A stretch of DNA of 64,000 bases, taken from assembly GCF_001692325.1 (NCBI RefSeq), contig NZ_LXKN01000001.1:1275703-1339702 (forward strand). The letters are read 5' to 3'. The notes below the pieces were generated by a model. That model saw only the letters and a list, made by a program, of their open reading frames with translations. It searched no databases and was not told the origin of the DNA. Below are positions 9,702 to 18,196 of this stretch, one piece after another; position 1 is the first letter of the stretch; the number at the start of each line of letters is the position of its first letter. The stretch is from Rhizobium sp. AC27/96. GTDB lineage: Bacteria; Pseudomonadota; Alphaproteobacteria; Rhizobiales; Rhizobiaceae. A program made the translations under genes and the position numbers.

Positions 9702-9722
9702 GAAGGCGCCGGTGGCGCCTTC
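9702..9722 (+). terminator. Hairpin after the class I fumarase gene
   Basis: Perfect 9-bp stem (GAAGGCGCC, 9702-9710 with 9714-9722) with a GGT loop, 27 bp after the stop codon. The downstream sequence has no long T run. Probable transcript end for fumA. Confidence 0.55.
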
Positions 9723-9868
9723 GTATGCAAAACATGCTTTAATTATAAAACTTTTGAGTAAAACTTTAGTGATCAATATCTATTCATAATCATCTTCTTA
9801 AGATTTTTCAAAGAATCTTGGTGTAACTAAAAAATGGGTTCAACCAATACATGTTACGGAGCTCACCG

Positions 9869-10936
9869 ATGAGTACGGCGATTGCGCCAAAGGCGCAAAT
9901 TCCCGACGTGGCAGGGCAGATCACCTACGCCATGCGATCCATGGGGATCGCACCTATTCCGCGCAATTACGAGCTTTTCTACGAGGCCTATATCGGTTCG
10001 AATCCTGCCCTGACCCGCGAACTGGCTGCCCTTGGCAACAGTGCGACGCAGGAGGAACTGGACACGATCGGCGCCAAGTATTTTCCACAGCATGCGGGCC
10101 GCGTTTTCGACGACGCCCACGCCCGGCTGACGGTTGAGCTGGACGGTGTCCTGCGCGCATTGAAGCAGGAGCAGACGACGCTCGAGAGCTACAATCGGCT
10201 TCTGGGCGAAACCTGCGAGCGCATGAGTTCCAGAAGCCATAACAGCGCCGAGCTGTTGCGCAACGCGATCGACATGCTGACTACGGCAACCGGCGACACG
10301 ATGGCTCAGGGCGAAAAGATCGTCGAGAACGTGGTGCAACGTAGCCAGGAGATGGATCAGGTCCGCAAGGAACTGGATGAATACAAGCGCATCGCCAATA
10401 CGGATGCGCTGACGCGGCTTTCCAACCGCCGCGCCTTCGAGGATCGCCTGATCTCCATTTTTGATAATCAGCTGACCCGCCCGACGACGGCGCTCGTGCT
10501 GGCCGATATCGATCATTTCAAAAGGATCAACGACACCTACGGCCACCCCGTCGGCGACAAGATCCTTGCCACCGTTGCCTCCATTATCCGCGCCAATGTC
10601 CGGCGCGAGGTCTTCGTCGCCCGTGTCGGCGGCGAAGAGTTCGCATTGATCATGGAAGGCGTCACGGCGGAGGAAGTCACAACGGTTTGCGAGCGCATCC
10701 GCCACTCCCTGGAGACCACGCCGTTCAAGAATTCGCGCACTCGGGTCGACTACGGTCCCGTTACCATTTCGCTGGGTGTGTGCATGGCATCGGAGACGGC
10801 GGATTCCGGCGAACTCTATAACAAGGCCGATCTTGCGCTCTATTGCGCCAAGAATGCCGGCCGCAACTGCTGGAACGTCTATCAGGAAAGCATGCAGAAA
10901 GACTTCACCAAAAGTTGGCTCATCTACAAGAACTAG
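9869..10936 (+). CDS. GGDEF diguanylate cyclase
   Basis: 355 residues from ATG at 9869, chosen over an earlier in-frame ATG at 9851 because ACGGAG lies 7 bases upstream. The N-terminal half is a helical, soluble sensory region without transmembrane segments (about 1-170, ending in a coiled coil RSQEMDQVRKELDEYKRI). The GGDEF domain follows, with DALTRLSNRRAF, DIDHFKRINDTYGHPVGD and an active-site GGEEF at residues 254-258. The conserved motif implies real c-di-GMP synthesis from two GTP. An RxxD inhibitory site is not evident in the expected place. Monocistronic, 193 bp after fumA. Confidence 0.92.
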   Translation: MSTAIAPKAQIPDVAGQITYAMRSMGIAPIPRNYELFYEAYIGSNPALTRELAALGNSATQEELDTIGAKYFPQHAGRVFDDAHARLTVELDGVLRALKQEQTTLESYNRLLGETCERMSSRSHNSAELLRNAIDMLTTATGDTMAQGEKIVENVVQRSQEMDQVRKELDEYKRIANTDALTRLSNRRAFEDRLISIFDNQLTRPTTALVLADIDHFKRINDTYGHPVGDKILATVASIIRANVRREVFVARVGGEEFALIMEGVTAEEVTTVCERIRHSLETTPFKNSRTRVDYGPVTISLGVCMASETADSGELYNKADLALYCAKNAGRNCWNVYQESMQKDFTKSWLIYKN

Positions 10937-10950
10937 AAGTGCAGCCAACC

Positions 10951-10987
10951 AACCGCCGGCGCTGCTTTCCCAGGCAGCCCGGCGGTT
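10951..10987. terminator. Terminator between convergent genes
   Basis: Long hairpin AACCGCCGG...CTGC (10951-10965) pairing with 10974-10987 with one bulged base and an 8-nt loop. It lies 14 bp after the GGDEF gene and 22 bp before the end of the opposite PNPOx-like gene. There is only a weak T tract. Confidence 0.6.
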
Positions 10988-11008
10988 CTGCTTATCGAAG
11001 CGCCTAAT

Positions 11009-11617
11009 CTACCAGAGAGTCTTGGCGGCTCGCGCCGGCCACTCCCGATCATAGGCTTCCTGATCGAAATCACCCTTCGCTGCCTTCAGCATCATACCTG
11101 GCGTAGGTAGGCTCACGGGATCGGCGAAACGCTCGGCATTCCAGAGTTCGGCCCGCATGACAGCGCGTGCACACTGGAAATACACCTCATCGATCGTGAT
11201 CACGACAACGCAGCGCGGGTGCTTTCCATCCATCTCAAAACCATCAAGCAGGCTCGGCTCGATGGAGACCACCGCGCGACCGTTGAGCCGCATCGTCGTA
11301 TTCGAGCCGGGAACCAGGAACATCAGCGCCACGCGCGGATCGCGCACGATGTTCTCAAGCGAGTCGACACGATTATTGCCCCGCCAATCCGGAAGATGCA
11401 GTGTCCGTTCATCCGCGACACGGACGACACCGCCAAGGTCACCGCGCGGTGAACAATCCAACCCCTCCGGCCCCACTGTTGCCAGTGCCATGAACGGCGA
11501 AGCTTCGATCATTCGTCGGTATAGCGGCGTAAGCACCGTCGTCACCTTGGTGATCGACGCCTCGCCGACATGACCGTAAAGCTCTCTCAATTCCTCGACT
11601 GAAGTAACGATGCGCAT
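11009..11617 (-). CDS. Pyridoxamine 5'-phosphate oxidase family flavin protein
   Basis: 202 residues. Split-barrel FMN-binding protein of the PNPOx-like superfamily, in the group often annotated 'MSMEG/DR2398 family'. Visible pattern: SPFMALATVGPEGLDCSPRGD (residues about 40-60), then RTLHLPDWRGNNRVDSLENIVRDPRVALMFLVPGSNTTMRLNGRA, the typical strand-helix core. It lacks the dedicated PdxH signature, so it is probably an FMN-dependent reductase or oxidase acting on an unknown substrate. ATG at 11617 has GAGGCAGC upstream. Stands alone, 58 bp from the hydrolase gene read in the same direction. Confidence 0.85.
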   Translation of the reverse strand: MRIVTSVEELRELYGHVGEASITKVTTVLTPLYRRMIEASPFMALATVGPEGLDCSPRGDLGGVVRVADERTLHLPDWRGNNRVDSLENIVRDPRVALMFLVPGSNTTMRLNGRAVVSIEPSLLDGFEMDGKHPRCVVVITIDEVYFQCARAVMRAELWNAERFADPVSLPTPGMMLKAAKGDFDQEAYDREWPARAAKTLW

Positions 11618-11675
11618 GCTGCCTCGCGTTCATTATGCGGCGCCCTGCCAAAAATCCGGCGCAGCACATGTCTCG

Positions 11676-12641
11676 TTACGAGGAGCGCCGAACCGGGGAT
11701 CTATAGAAGGATAGCACCGTCCCATCGCCAGTTTCGAGCGGTTTTTCTGCAATGATAGCTTCCGCAAGAAAGCTATCGATCGCCTCGAATACCGGAGCGG
11801 CGCTGACGATGCGCCGATGACCGAAGCCGTTGGCCCAGACGAGGCGAACATGCGCTCCCTGCGCGGCATAGGCACGGGCATGATCGGCACTCACTTCCTT
11901 GTCGTCCTCGGCATGGATGACAAGAACCGGCCGGTCGGGATCGAGAATGCCGCGCCGCTCGTCATAGGCGGTAAGCGCCCTGCCCGTCACACGCCCGACC
12001 TCGGCCTCCAGCGCATGTTGCGTCTGCGGCTGAAGATGCATCAGGCGGCCGAAATCCTTGAACAGCCATCCCATGGCACTGGGCGCCCCGATCAGCACCA
12101 GCTTCTTCGTCTCGATAGGATCGATGCCCGGCAGAAAGCCCGCAGATGCAAGTGCCAGCGAGGCACCACCGAATGAATGGCCGATCGCGGCATCAAGGAC
12201 ACCGAAGCGCTCCGACGCTGCTGCTATAGCCGAAACCGCAAGGCGTATATTGAGGAAGCGGCCGGTGGAGCGGCCGTGTCCGGGAAGATCGAGCGAGATC
12301 ACCTCAGCCCCGGTTCCGGCAAGAAAAGCCGTCAGCTCGGACATGTACTCGCTGCTGGAACCCCAGCCATGAACGACGAGGTAGCGCTTGCGCGGCCCCT
12401 TGGCGCCGCCGTTGAAGCGATAGGCCATGGCGCGTCCGCCGGGAAAGGGCAGCATGAACTGTTCTGCTACCGCAAGACGTTCCCGGCCCTCCATATAGGC
12501 GGCCGTGGCCTTGGCACTACGCGGCCGCCGCGACGGAGTGAGACAGAAAAGCCTGAAACCAGCCTTGCCGGCGAGCTTCGGCGAAAGCCTGCCGAGGCCG
12601 GAGAGGCTCGACCGGGTGACCTTGAGCGCAAAGGATGGCAT
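11676..12641 (-). CDS. Alpha/beta hydrolase
   Basis: 321 residues from ATG at 12641; the longer open frame upstream overlaps the divergent MarR gene and is not used. Alpha/beta hydrolase fold: oxyanion strand RYLVVHGWGSSSEYMSEL, then ISLDLPGHGRST, nucleophile elbow GHSFGGAS (Ser about 156), the Asp region VLVIHAEDDKEVS, and the catalytic His in NGFGHRRI. All triad positions are present, so it should be an active serine hydrolase or esterase; the substrate is unknown. Divergent from a MarR regulator across 45 bp containing a perfect palindrome, so it is very likely that regulator's target. Confidence 0.88.
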   Translation of the reverse strand: MPSFALKVTRSSLSGLGRLSPKLAGKAGFRLFCLTPSRRPRSAKATAAYMEGRERLAVAEQFMLPFPGGRAMAYRFNGGAKGPRKRYLVVHGWGSSSEYMSELTAFLAGTGAEVISLDLPGHGRSTGRFLNIRLAVSAIAAASERFGVLDAAIGHSFGGASLALASAGFLPGIDPIETKKLVLIGAPSAMGWLFKDFGRLMHLQPQTQHALEAEVGRVTGRALTAYDERRGILDPDRPVLVIHAEDDKEVSADHARAYAAQGAHVRLVWANGFGHRRIVSAAPVFEAIDSFLAEAIIAEKPLETGDGTVLSFYRSPVRRSS

Positions 12642-12657
12642 AGTGGGAATCCAATAA

Positions 12658-12673
12658 TGTTCAACTATGAACA
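12658..12673. promoter_or_regulatory. Probable MarR operator TGTTCA-N4-TGAACA
   Basis: A perfect 6-bp inverted repeat with a 4-nt spacer, in the 45-bp gap between the divergent hydrolase (starts 12641) and marR (starts 12687). The size and position are typical for a MarR dimer that represses both its own gene and the divergent one. A further half-site GATGAACA lies at 12686-12693 across the marR start codon. Confidence 0.65.
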
Positions 12674-12686
12674 ATAAAGTACAACG

Positions 12687-13172
12687 ATGAACAAAAATCA
12701 ATCCCTTCCCTGGGACCACCCGCGTTTTCGAAGCTGGATCGCCGTGGCGCGCGCCTGCCAGCTGATGCAGCAATCGCTCGGACGCGCCCTGGCGCCTCTC
12801 GACATCAAGCCGCCGCATCTCGATATTCTCGTCAATCTCTTTCGTTTCGAAGGCATTTCCCAGCAGGAACTTGCCCGCAAGCTGCTGGTCGGCCGCTCCA
12901 ACATGAGCATGCTGTTGCCGCAAATGGAGAGCCGCGGCTTGATCGAGCGCCGTGGCGACAAGCAGGACAAGCGCGTTCTTCGCCTCTATTTGACCGAGGC
13001 AGGCCGCCGCGTCACCGAGGAAGCCATGACCATCCAGACGGCGCTTATCGATCGCATGCTGTCACAGGCGCCCGTCGAGGAATGCGAACTCATGACCGTG
13101 CATATGGAGCGAATCGTCAGCCTGCTGATGCAGGACGAGAGCGAACCACTAGAGACGGTCGGCGATCAATGA
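12687..13172 (+). CDS. MarR family transcriptional regulator
   Basis: 161 residues. Winged-helix dimer. The DNA-binding part reads ISQQELARKLLVGRSNMSMLLPQMESRGLIERRGDKQDKRVLRLYLTEAGRR in overlapping segments (about residues 58-110), with the wing DKQDKRV and the C-terminal dimer helices after it. MarR proteins usually release DNA on binding phenolic or lipophilic ligands. ATG at 12687 lies only 45 bp from the divergent alpha/beta hydrolase. Its last 7 bases overlap the end of the convergent ltrA gene. Confidence 0.92.
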   Translation: MNKNQSLPWDHPRFRSWIAVARACQLMQQSLGRALAPLDIKPPHLDILVNLFRFEGISQQELARKLLVGRSNMSMLLPQMESRGLIERRGDKQDKRVLRLYLTEAGRRVTEEAMTIQTALIDRMLSQAPVEECELMTVHMERIVSLLMQDESEPLETVGDQ

Positions 13173-14365
13173 TCCCCGGCCGAACGCGCCGACGGGACAA
13201 CCCGTGTCAGAGAAGCAAACTCCCAGATCGCCACGACGACGAGCACTGCCGCCGCGAGAATGCCAAGCTGGTAGACCACCACCATCGGCAAGGTAAGAAG
13301 CAGTAAGGCCAGTCCGATAAGGCCGACCGCATGCGACAGCGGCGGACGCCCGGTCGTTGCGCCCTTGAACCAGAGGTTTCCGATCAAAAACACGGCCGGA
13401 CCGCCAAGAATGGCGGCAGCGGCATGGATATCGGCCCGGTCATGCGGGTGCGCAAACAGGAATTCGTCGCCGACGACACTCAGGATGATGCCGGCGAGGA
13501 TAGGGATATGCGCATAGGTGAAGGCCTGCCGCGCCAGGCTGCCTGGGGTATCATCATGCTCGATGCGATGAGCCGCCCGCTCGTGCCCGAACTGGAAGTA
13601 GATCCACCACAGCGCAACGGTACCGACGAAAGCCGTGATGAACACCGCAATGATCAGGGGCGTAACCGGCTGTTCCGCAAAGGTCTTGCCTGCCTGCAGG
13701 ACGGCTTCGCCAAGGCAGATGATGATGAACAAAGCGCAGCGTTCGGCAAGATGCGCACCCGACACATCCCAATCCGCCGTGGTCGACTTGCCGAGACCGG
13801 GAACACGAAATCCAAGCGCAGGCGCTGCATATTCGATGACCAGCGCCGCGAGCCAAAGCACCACCCGCATCTCGCCTTCGAGAAGCGCTCCGGTGATCCA
13901 GAAGATGCCCGAGAATACGAGCCAAGTCGTGATACGAAGGAAGTTGCGGTGATTGGCCGGGCTGACATCCCTGAGGGCATAGACCGTAAACAGCGAGCGG
14001 CCGACCTGCATGAAGACATAGGCGCCGGCAAAGAAAATCGCCTTCTCACCGAAGGCCTCCGGGATCGCCGCCGATAGAATAAGCCCGGCAAACATCAGCA
14101 CGAACAGCATGATGCGCACCGGCATGCGATCCGGGTCCAGCCAATTCGTCACCCAGGCGGTAAAGACCCACACCCACCATACGGCAAAGATCAGCATGAT
14201 CGTTTCAAGCCCACCCAAAAGCGTGAAGTGCTCGGCCAAGGTGTGGGCAAGCTGTGAAATCGAAAAGACGAATACCAGATCGAAAAACAGCTCGACGAAG
14301 GAGACCTTGCTCTCGTTCTTGCTGCCCTTGGCGCGAAGCCAGCTTTCCCTACCCCCAAGGATCAT
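13166..14365 (-). CDS. Low temperature requirement protein A (LtrA) family membrane protein
   Basis: 399 residues, about ten to twelve hydrophobic helices. The N-terminal VSFVELFFDLVFVFSISQLAHTL is the family hallmark. Other typical features are WVWVFTAWVTNWLDPDR and the acidic-His motif HLAERCALFIIICLGEAVL. Named after Listeria ltrA, needed for growth in the cold; the molecular activity is not established. The 3' end overlaps marR by 7 bp (convergent). ATG at 14365. A 34-bp gap separates it from the DUF971 gene upstream, so the two may be co-transcribed. Confidence 0.9.
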   Translation of the reverse strand: MILGGRESWLRAKGSKNESKVSFVELFFDLVFVFSISQLAHTLAEHFTLLGGLETIMLIFAVWWVWVFTAWVTNWLDPDRMPVRIMLFVLMFAGLILSAAIPEAFGEKAIFFAGAYVFMQVGRSLFTVYALRDVSPANHRNFLRITTWLVFSGIFWITGALLEGEMRVVLWLAALVIEYAAPALGFRVPGLGKSTTADWDVSGAHLAERCALFIIICLGEAVLQAGKTFAEQPVTPLIIAVFITAFVGTVALWWIYFQFGHERAAHRIEHDDTPGSLARQAFTYAHIPILAGIILSVVGDEFLFAHPHDRADIHAAAAILGGPAVFLIGNLWFKGATTGRPPLSHAVGLIGLALLLLTLPMVVVYQLGILAAAVLVVVAIWEFASLTRVVPSARSAGDH

Positions 14366-14399
14366 GCCTGCGCCCCTTCTCAGGTCGTTGATGCCAATA

Positions 14400-14774
14400 T
14401 CAGTGAGACCTTCCGGCCGTATCGCGAGTGAGGCCCTTCTCTTTCAATTCGGCTTCATATGCCGCGAAAAGTTCGTGGCCCTTCTGGCCGAGTTCACGCA
14501 GATAGGTCCAGGTGAAAATGCCGGTATCGTGCATGTCGTCGAAGCCGATGCGCACGGCATAATTGCCTGTCGGCGTCATCGACATGATGCCGACATTGCG
14601 CTTGCCCGGCACGGTGACCTTCTGCCCCGGCCCATGGCCCTGAACCTCGGCGGAGGGTGACAAGACCCTCAGCATCTCGGCCGGCAGATCGAAACTCGTG
14701 CCGTCGTCAAAGCTCACCACCAGATGGCGGCGGTCCTTCGATACCTTCAGTTCTGTCGGCCAGACGTCGCTCAT
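14400..14774 (-). CDS. DUF971 (GBBH-like N-terminal) protein
   Basis: About 124 residues. DUF971 is the small Zn-binding-like N-terminal domain of gamma-butyrobetaine hydroxylase and also occurs as a stand-alone protein near Moco and Fe-S genes. Visible: [21 protein letters not shown], the [19 protein letters not shown] stretch, and [21 protein letters not shown], the family core. ATG at 14774 gives MSDVWPTEL with GGAAAAG just upstream; ATG at 14786 or TTG at 14795 are possible longer starts. Divergent from moaA (134 bp), a context common in rhizobia. Confidence 0.85.
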   Translation of the reverse strand: MSDVWPTELKVSKDRRHLVVSFDDGTSFDLPAEMLRVLSPSAEVQGHGPGQKVTVPGKRNVGIMSMTPTGNYAVRIGFDDMHDTGIFTWTYLRELGQKGHELFAAYEAELKEKGLTRDTAGRSH

Positions 14775-14908
14775 CAGCTTTTCCATGTCGTTCAATGCTC
14801 GTTTTGAGGATTATGCTGCCATTCGTTCACGCGCAAGTGCAATCAAAATGCATTTGCCTTGACGCAACAATCGCCTATGCACACATTAGCAGTGTAACGG
14901 AGGTTCGT

Positions 14909-15958
14909 GTGAACAGCATAGTCGGTACCATAGGCAACGCATCAGCGCTGCAGGCGGATGCGTCCCCCATGATCGACCCCTTCGGGAGAGCCGTCAGCTA
15001 CCTGCGTGTTTCGGTCACCGACCGCTGCGATTTCCGCTGCACCTATTGCATGGCGGAACATATGACCTTCCTGCCGAAGAAGGATCTGCTGACGCTCGAA
15101 GAGCTCAACCGGCTCTGTTCCGCCTTCATCGCCAAGGGTGTCCGCAAGATCAGGCTCACCGGTGGCGAACCTCTGGTGCGCAAGAATATTATGTTTCTGG
15201 TCCGCGAACTCGGCAAGCGCGTGCAGGACGGCGCGCTCGACGAATTGACGCTGACGACGAACGGCTCGCAGCTCGCCCGCCATGCCGATGAGCTGTATGA
15301 TTGCGGCGTGCGGCGCATCAACGTCTCGCTCGATACCCTCAACCCCGACAAATTCCGGGCGATTACCCGCTGGGGCGATTTCGCCAAGGTGATGGAAGGC
15401 ATCGACGCCGCGCAAAGGGCTGGCCTGAAGATCAAGCTCAACGCCGTCGCCCTCAAGGATTTCAACGAAACGGAAATCCCCGAGCTGATGCGCTTTGCAC
15501 ACGGCAAAGGCATGGACCTCACCGTTATCGAAACGATGCCGATGGGCGAGATCGAAGAGGATCGCACCGATCAGTATCTGCCGCTCTCCAAGCTGCGCAG
15601 CGATCTCGAGCGCCAGTTCACGCTAAGCGATATTCCCTACAAGACCGGCGGCCCGGCCCGATACGTCAACGTGGCGGAAACCGGCGGCCGGCTCGGCTTC
15701 ATCACGCCAATGACGCATAATTTCTGCGAGAGCTGCAATCGCGTACGCCTCACCTGCACCGGCACGCTTTACATGTGTCTCGGCCAGAACGACGCGGCCG
15801 ATCTGCGCACGGCTCTGCGCGCGACCGAAGATGACGCTCTCCTTTACGCCGCGATCGACGAAGCCATCACCCGCAAGCCGAAAGGCCACGACTTCATTAT
15901 CGATCGTACTCACAATCGCCCGGCTGTTGCGCGCCACATGAGCGTCACCGGCGGCTGA
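14909..15958 (+). CDS. moaA: GTP 3',8-cyclase MoaA
   Basis: 349 residues. Radical SAM enzyme for the first step of molybdenum cofactor synthesis (GTP to 3',8-cyclo-H2GTP). GTG at 14909 is chosen because ACGGAGG lies 5 bases upstream and the remaining length is normal. The N-terminal 4Fe-4S motif is CDFRCTYC (Cys 40, 44, 47), with [10 protein letters not shown] after it. The C-terminal cluster is [14 protein letters not shown]. The C-terminus ends in the conserved Gly-Gly (SVTGG) needed for activity. mobA-mobB at 22 kb belong to the same pathway. Confidence 0.97.
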   Translation: MNSIVGTIGNASALQADASPMIDPFGRAVSYLRVSVTDRCDFRCTYCMAEHMTFLPKKDLLTLEELNRLCSAFIAKGVRKIRLTGGEPLVRKNIMFLVRELGKRVQDGALDELTLTTNGSQLARHADELYDCGVRRINVSLDTLNPDKFRAITRWGDFAKVMEGIDAAQRAGLKIKLNAVALKDFNETEIPELMRFAHGKGMDLTVIETMPMGEIEEDRTDQYLPLSKLRSDLERQFTLSDIPYKTGGPARYVNVAETGGRLGFITPMTHNFCESCNRVRLTCTGTLYMCLGQNDAADLRTALRATEDDALLYAAIDEAITRKPKGHDFIIDRTHNRPAVARHMSVTGG

Positions 15959-15977
15959 TCAAGATCGAGACAATCAA

Positions 15978-16730
15978 ATGCAGCTTGAGCTCATTCGCAA
16001 TGCGACGCTGAAGATCACCTATGGCGGCCATGTGCTGCTGATCGATCCCTATTTCGCGCCACGCCACAGCTTGCCATCCTTTACCGGCCGCTCTCCCAAC
16101 CCGATGACGGAACTACCCGGCTCCATCGACGGTATTCTCCAGGGAGTGGAATTGGTGATCGTGTCGCATCTGCACACCGATCACTTCGATACGGTTGCGA
16201 AAGAGCGTGTATCGAAAACCCTGCCGCTCCTCTGCCAGCCCGGCGACGAAAGCTCTATCCGCGAATCCGGCTTCACTGATGTCACGACTCTGCTCCAAAC
16301 CACGGTCTGGCAGGGAATAACGATCACGCCGCGGCAAGGCAGCCATGGCCTCGGCCCGGTCGTCGAGAAAATGGGCCATGTCATCGGCTTCACGCTGGAA
16401 GCTCCCGGCGAACCCACCGTCTATTGGGCCGGCGATACCGTGCTTTATCCGCCGGTCGCCGACACGATCGGGCAGGTCTCGCCCGACATCATCATCACCC
16501 ATTCCTGCGGCGCGCGCTGGGATGGCGATCTGATCGTCATGGATGCCGAGCAGACCGTCGCAGTCAGCCGCCTCGCGCCGCAGGCGATCGTCGTTGCAAC
16601 CCATATGGAAGCGCTCGACCACGCGACGATCACGCGGCAAGATCTCCGCCAGGCAGCAAATACGGCGGGTATCGATCCGTCGCACCTGCTGATCCCCGCC
16701 GATGGCGAAACGCTCCACTTGAGCCGATGA
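15978..16730 (+). CDS. MBL-fold metal-dependent hydrolase (UPF0173/UlaG-like)
   Basis: 250 residues. Metallo-beta-lactamase fold. Metal-binding motif SHLHTDHFD near residue 62, then the second-shell positions SHGLGP, WAGDTVLY (Asp ligand near 155) and the late ATHMEALDH. This pattern fits the L-ascorbate-6-phosphate lactonase-like/UPF0173 group, not true beta-lactamases. The substrate is unknown. It starts 19 bp after moaA on the same strand and may be read through from it. Followed by a RIME-type repeat. Confidence 0.88.
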   Translation: MQLELIRNATLKITYGGHVLLIDPYFAPRHSLPSFTGRSPNPMTELPGSIDGILQGVELVIVSHLHTDHFDTVAKERVSKTLPLLCQPGDESSIRESGFTDVTTLLQTTVWQGITITPRQGSHGLGPVVEKMGHVIGFTLEAPGEPTVYWAGDTVLYPPVADTIGQVSPDIIITHSCGARWDGDLIVMDAEQTVAVSRLAPQAIVVATHMEALDHATITRQDLRQAANTAGIDPSHLLIPADGETLHLSR

Positions 16731-16755
16731 TCTGCCCGGCCCAAGGCAAGCGCCA

Positions 16756-16861
16756 CTAGAGCATTTCCAGGAAAAGTGCACAGCGGGTTTCCGTCCGGAA
16801 ATGCGTAAAAACAAAGAGATAGAGCGCTTTCGCGATTCGAAGAAAAGCGAAAGGGCTCTAG
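16756..16861. repeat. RIME-type rhizobial intergenic mosaic element
   Basis: 106 bp bounded by perfect inverted ends CTAGAGC (16756-16762) and GCTCTAG (16855-16861). Inside are the AGGAAAAGTG and TTTCCGTCCGGAAATGCG blocks known from rhizobial RIME repeats. A strong hairpin (16821-16833 with 16847-16859, one mismatch) forms the right half. The element lies between two convergent genes and overlaps the last codon of the VOC gene. Identification is from memory of the family pattern. Confidence 0.8.
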
Positions 16862-17256
16862 CGAGCCGCGAACCGCTTCTTCGCCTCTTCGGTTGCCGGC
16901 ATATACAGGGACACCGCGGTGCCCTCGGGATCGCGGAACTGGAACGTCTTGTTGCCCCAGGGCATCGTCTTCAGCTCCTGAACAAGCGAAACCTTGTCCT
17001 TCAGTCGTTCGTATTCGGCATCGATATCCTCGACCTGGAATTCGATAAAGGCAGTGCGATTGGCGCCTGGCTCGGCGCTGCCCTCTTTCCAAAGAGCAAC
17101 GGTTTCGACCGCGCCGATCGCCAACGCAACCCCCGACGTCTCGATCTCGGCAAAGACCGGGGCGAGCCATTTGGCCTGGAACCCGGTCACCATTTCATAA
17201 AAGGCAACCATGGTATTGATATCAGCGGTAATGAGACGGATGGAGGCGAGCTTCAT
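16858..17256 (-). CDS. VOC family (glyoxalase/bleomycin resistance-like) protein
   Basis: 132 residues. Single vicinal-oxygen-chelate module: MKLASIRLITADINTMVAFYE, then WKEGSAEPGANRTAFIEFQVEDIDAEYERL, and the closing FRDPEGTAVSLYMP where the metal-ligand Glu usually sits. It is probably a dimeric metalloenzyme or a drug-binding protein; the substrate cannot be told. ATG at 17256 has AAAGGA 6 bases before it. The TAG stop is provided by the terminal repeat of the RIME element, so insertion may have trimmed or reset the C-terminus. Divergent from a WYL regulator. Confidence 0.88.
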   Translation of the reverse strand: MKLASIRLITADINTMVAFYEMVTGFQAKWLAPVFAEIETSGVALAIGAVETVALWKEGSAEPGANRTAFIEFQVEDIDAEYERLKDKVSLVQELKTMPWGNKTFQFRDPEGTAVSLYMPATEEAKKRFAAR

Positions 17257-17357
17257 AGCAAGTCCTTTCGATGGAGGGCGAAGCCTTCTGCGGCTTCGAA
17301 GACCCTCTTGTCGCACAGCCCTGCTGCCACCATACTGTCAGCAGGAGTAAGTATGCG

Positions 17358-18068
17358 ATGCGCCGTGCCGACCGACTGTTTCAGATCATCCAGATTCTGC
17401 GCCGATCAACCCGACCTGTGACGGCCAAGGCGCTGGCAGCGGAACTGGAAGTTTCGAAGCGCACTGTTTATCGCGACGTGGCCGACCTGATCGGCCAGCG
17501 AGTTCCCATCGAAGGCGAAGCAGGGCTCGGCTATGTGCTCGCCACCAGCTACGACATGCCGCCGCTGATGTTGGCGCCAGACGAACTGGAGGCAGTGGTG
17601 CTGGGCGCGCAGTGGGTCGCGGGCCATTCCGACAAGGCCCTCGCCAATGCCGCGCGCGATGTGGTAGCGAAGATCGCCGCCGTCGTCCCCGAGCGCCTGC
17701 GTCTCTTCATCCTCGAGCCGACCGTCGGCGCAAGACCGACTTTCGGCAAGCTGGAAGAGCATGTCGATGCCTCGCTGCTCAGATCGGCAATCCGCAACGG
17801 TGTGAAACTGCGGCTCCGCTACAGCTCCGAGGCGGGCGACGAGACCGAGCGCACCGTGTGGCCTGTGATCCTCGGCTATGCCGAGACGAGCAGCCTCTTG
17901 GTCGCCTGGTGTGAACTGCGACAGGGTTTCCGGCATTTCCGCACCGACCGGATCATTGGGGCCGAGATACTCGAAGAACCCATCGGATTGCGCTCGGGCG
18001 AATTACGTCGCCGCTGGCAGCGCTGGCGCGAAGAGCAACTCCATAAATCCCCGGGATTGCTATCCTGA
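17358..18068 (+). CDS. HTH/WYL-domain transcriptional regulator (DeoR-like helix-turn-helix)
   Basis: 236 residues. The N-terminal HTH_11 reads MRRADRLFQIIQILRRSTRPVTAKALAAELEVSKRTVYRDVADL (given as overlapping parts). The WYL domain follows from about residue 110 (LRSAIRNGVKLRLRY...TVWPVILGY...LLVAWCELRQGFRHFRTDRI). WYL domains bind small or nucleic-acid ligands. ATG at 17358 with GCAGGAG upstream. Divergent from the VOC gene across 101 bp, a frequent arrangement in which the regulator controls the VOC gene (inference). Confidence 0.9.
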   Translation: MRRADRLFQIIQILRRSTRPVTAKALAAELEVSKRTVYRDVADLIGQRVPIEGEAGLGYVLATSYDMPPLMLAPDELEAVVLGAQWVAGHSDKALANAARDVVAKIAAVVPERLRLFILEPTVGARPTFGKLEEHVDASLLRSAIRNGVKLRLRYSSEAGDETERTVWPVILGYAETSSLLVAWCELRQGFRHFRTDRIIGAEILEEPIGLRSGELRRRWQRWREEQLHKSPGLLS

Positions 18069-18134
18069 AGGCAGGTGCCGTGGCGGACGTCGCCCCACCG
18101 TTCAATCCCACGACCAAATGACAACCAAAATCGA

Positions 18135-18163
18135 AAAGCGCCGGACCAGTGACCCGGCGCTTT
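18135..18163. terminator. Terminator between the WYL gene and the chemoreceptor
   Basis: Perfect 10-bp stem AAAGCGCCGG (18135-18144) with 18154-18163 and a 9-nt loop, followed by CAAATATTTAT on the plus strand. It can serve both convergent genes. Confidence 0.7.
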
Positions 18164-18196
18164 CAAATATTTATGATTATTTTCTAATATTTTACT

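Noticed and set aside
11676..12923. Longer start for the alpha/beta hydrolase (415 codons)
   Set aside because: It would overlap most of the divergent marR start region and lacks a ribosome site; the ATG at 12641 fits the fold.
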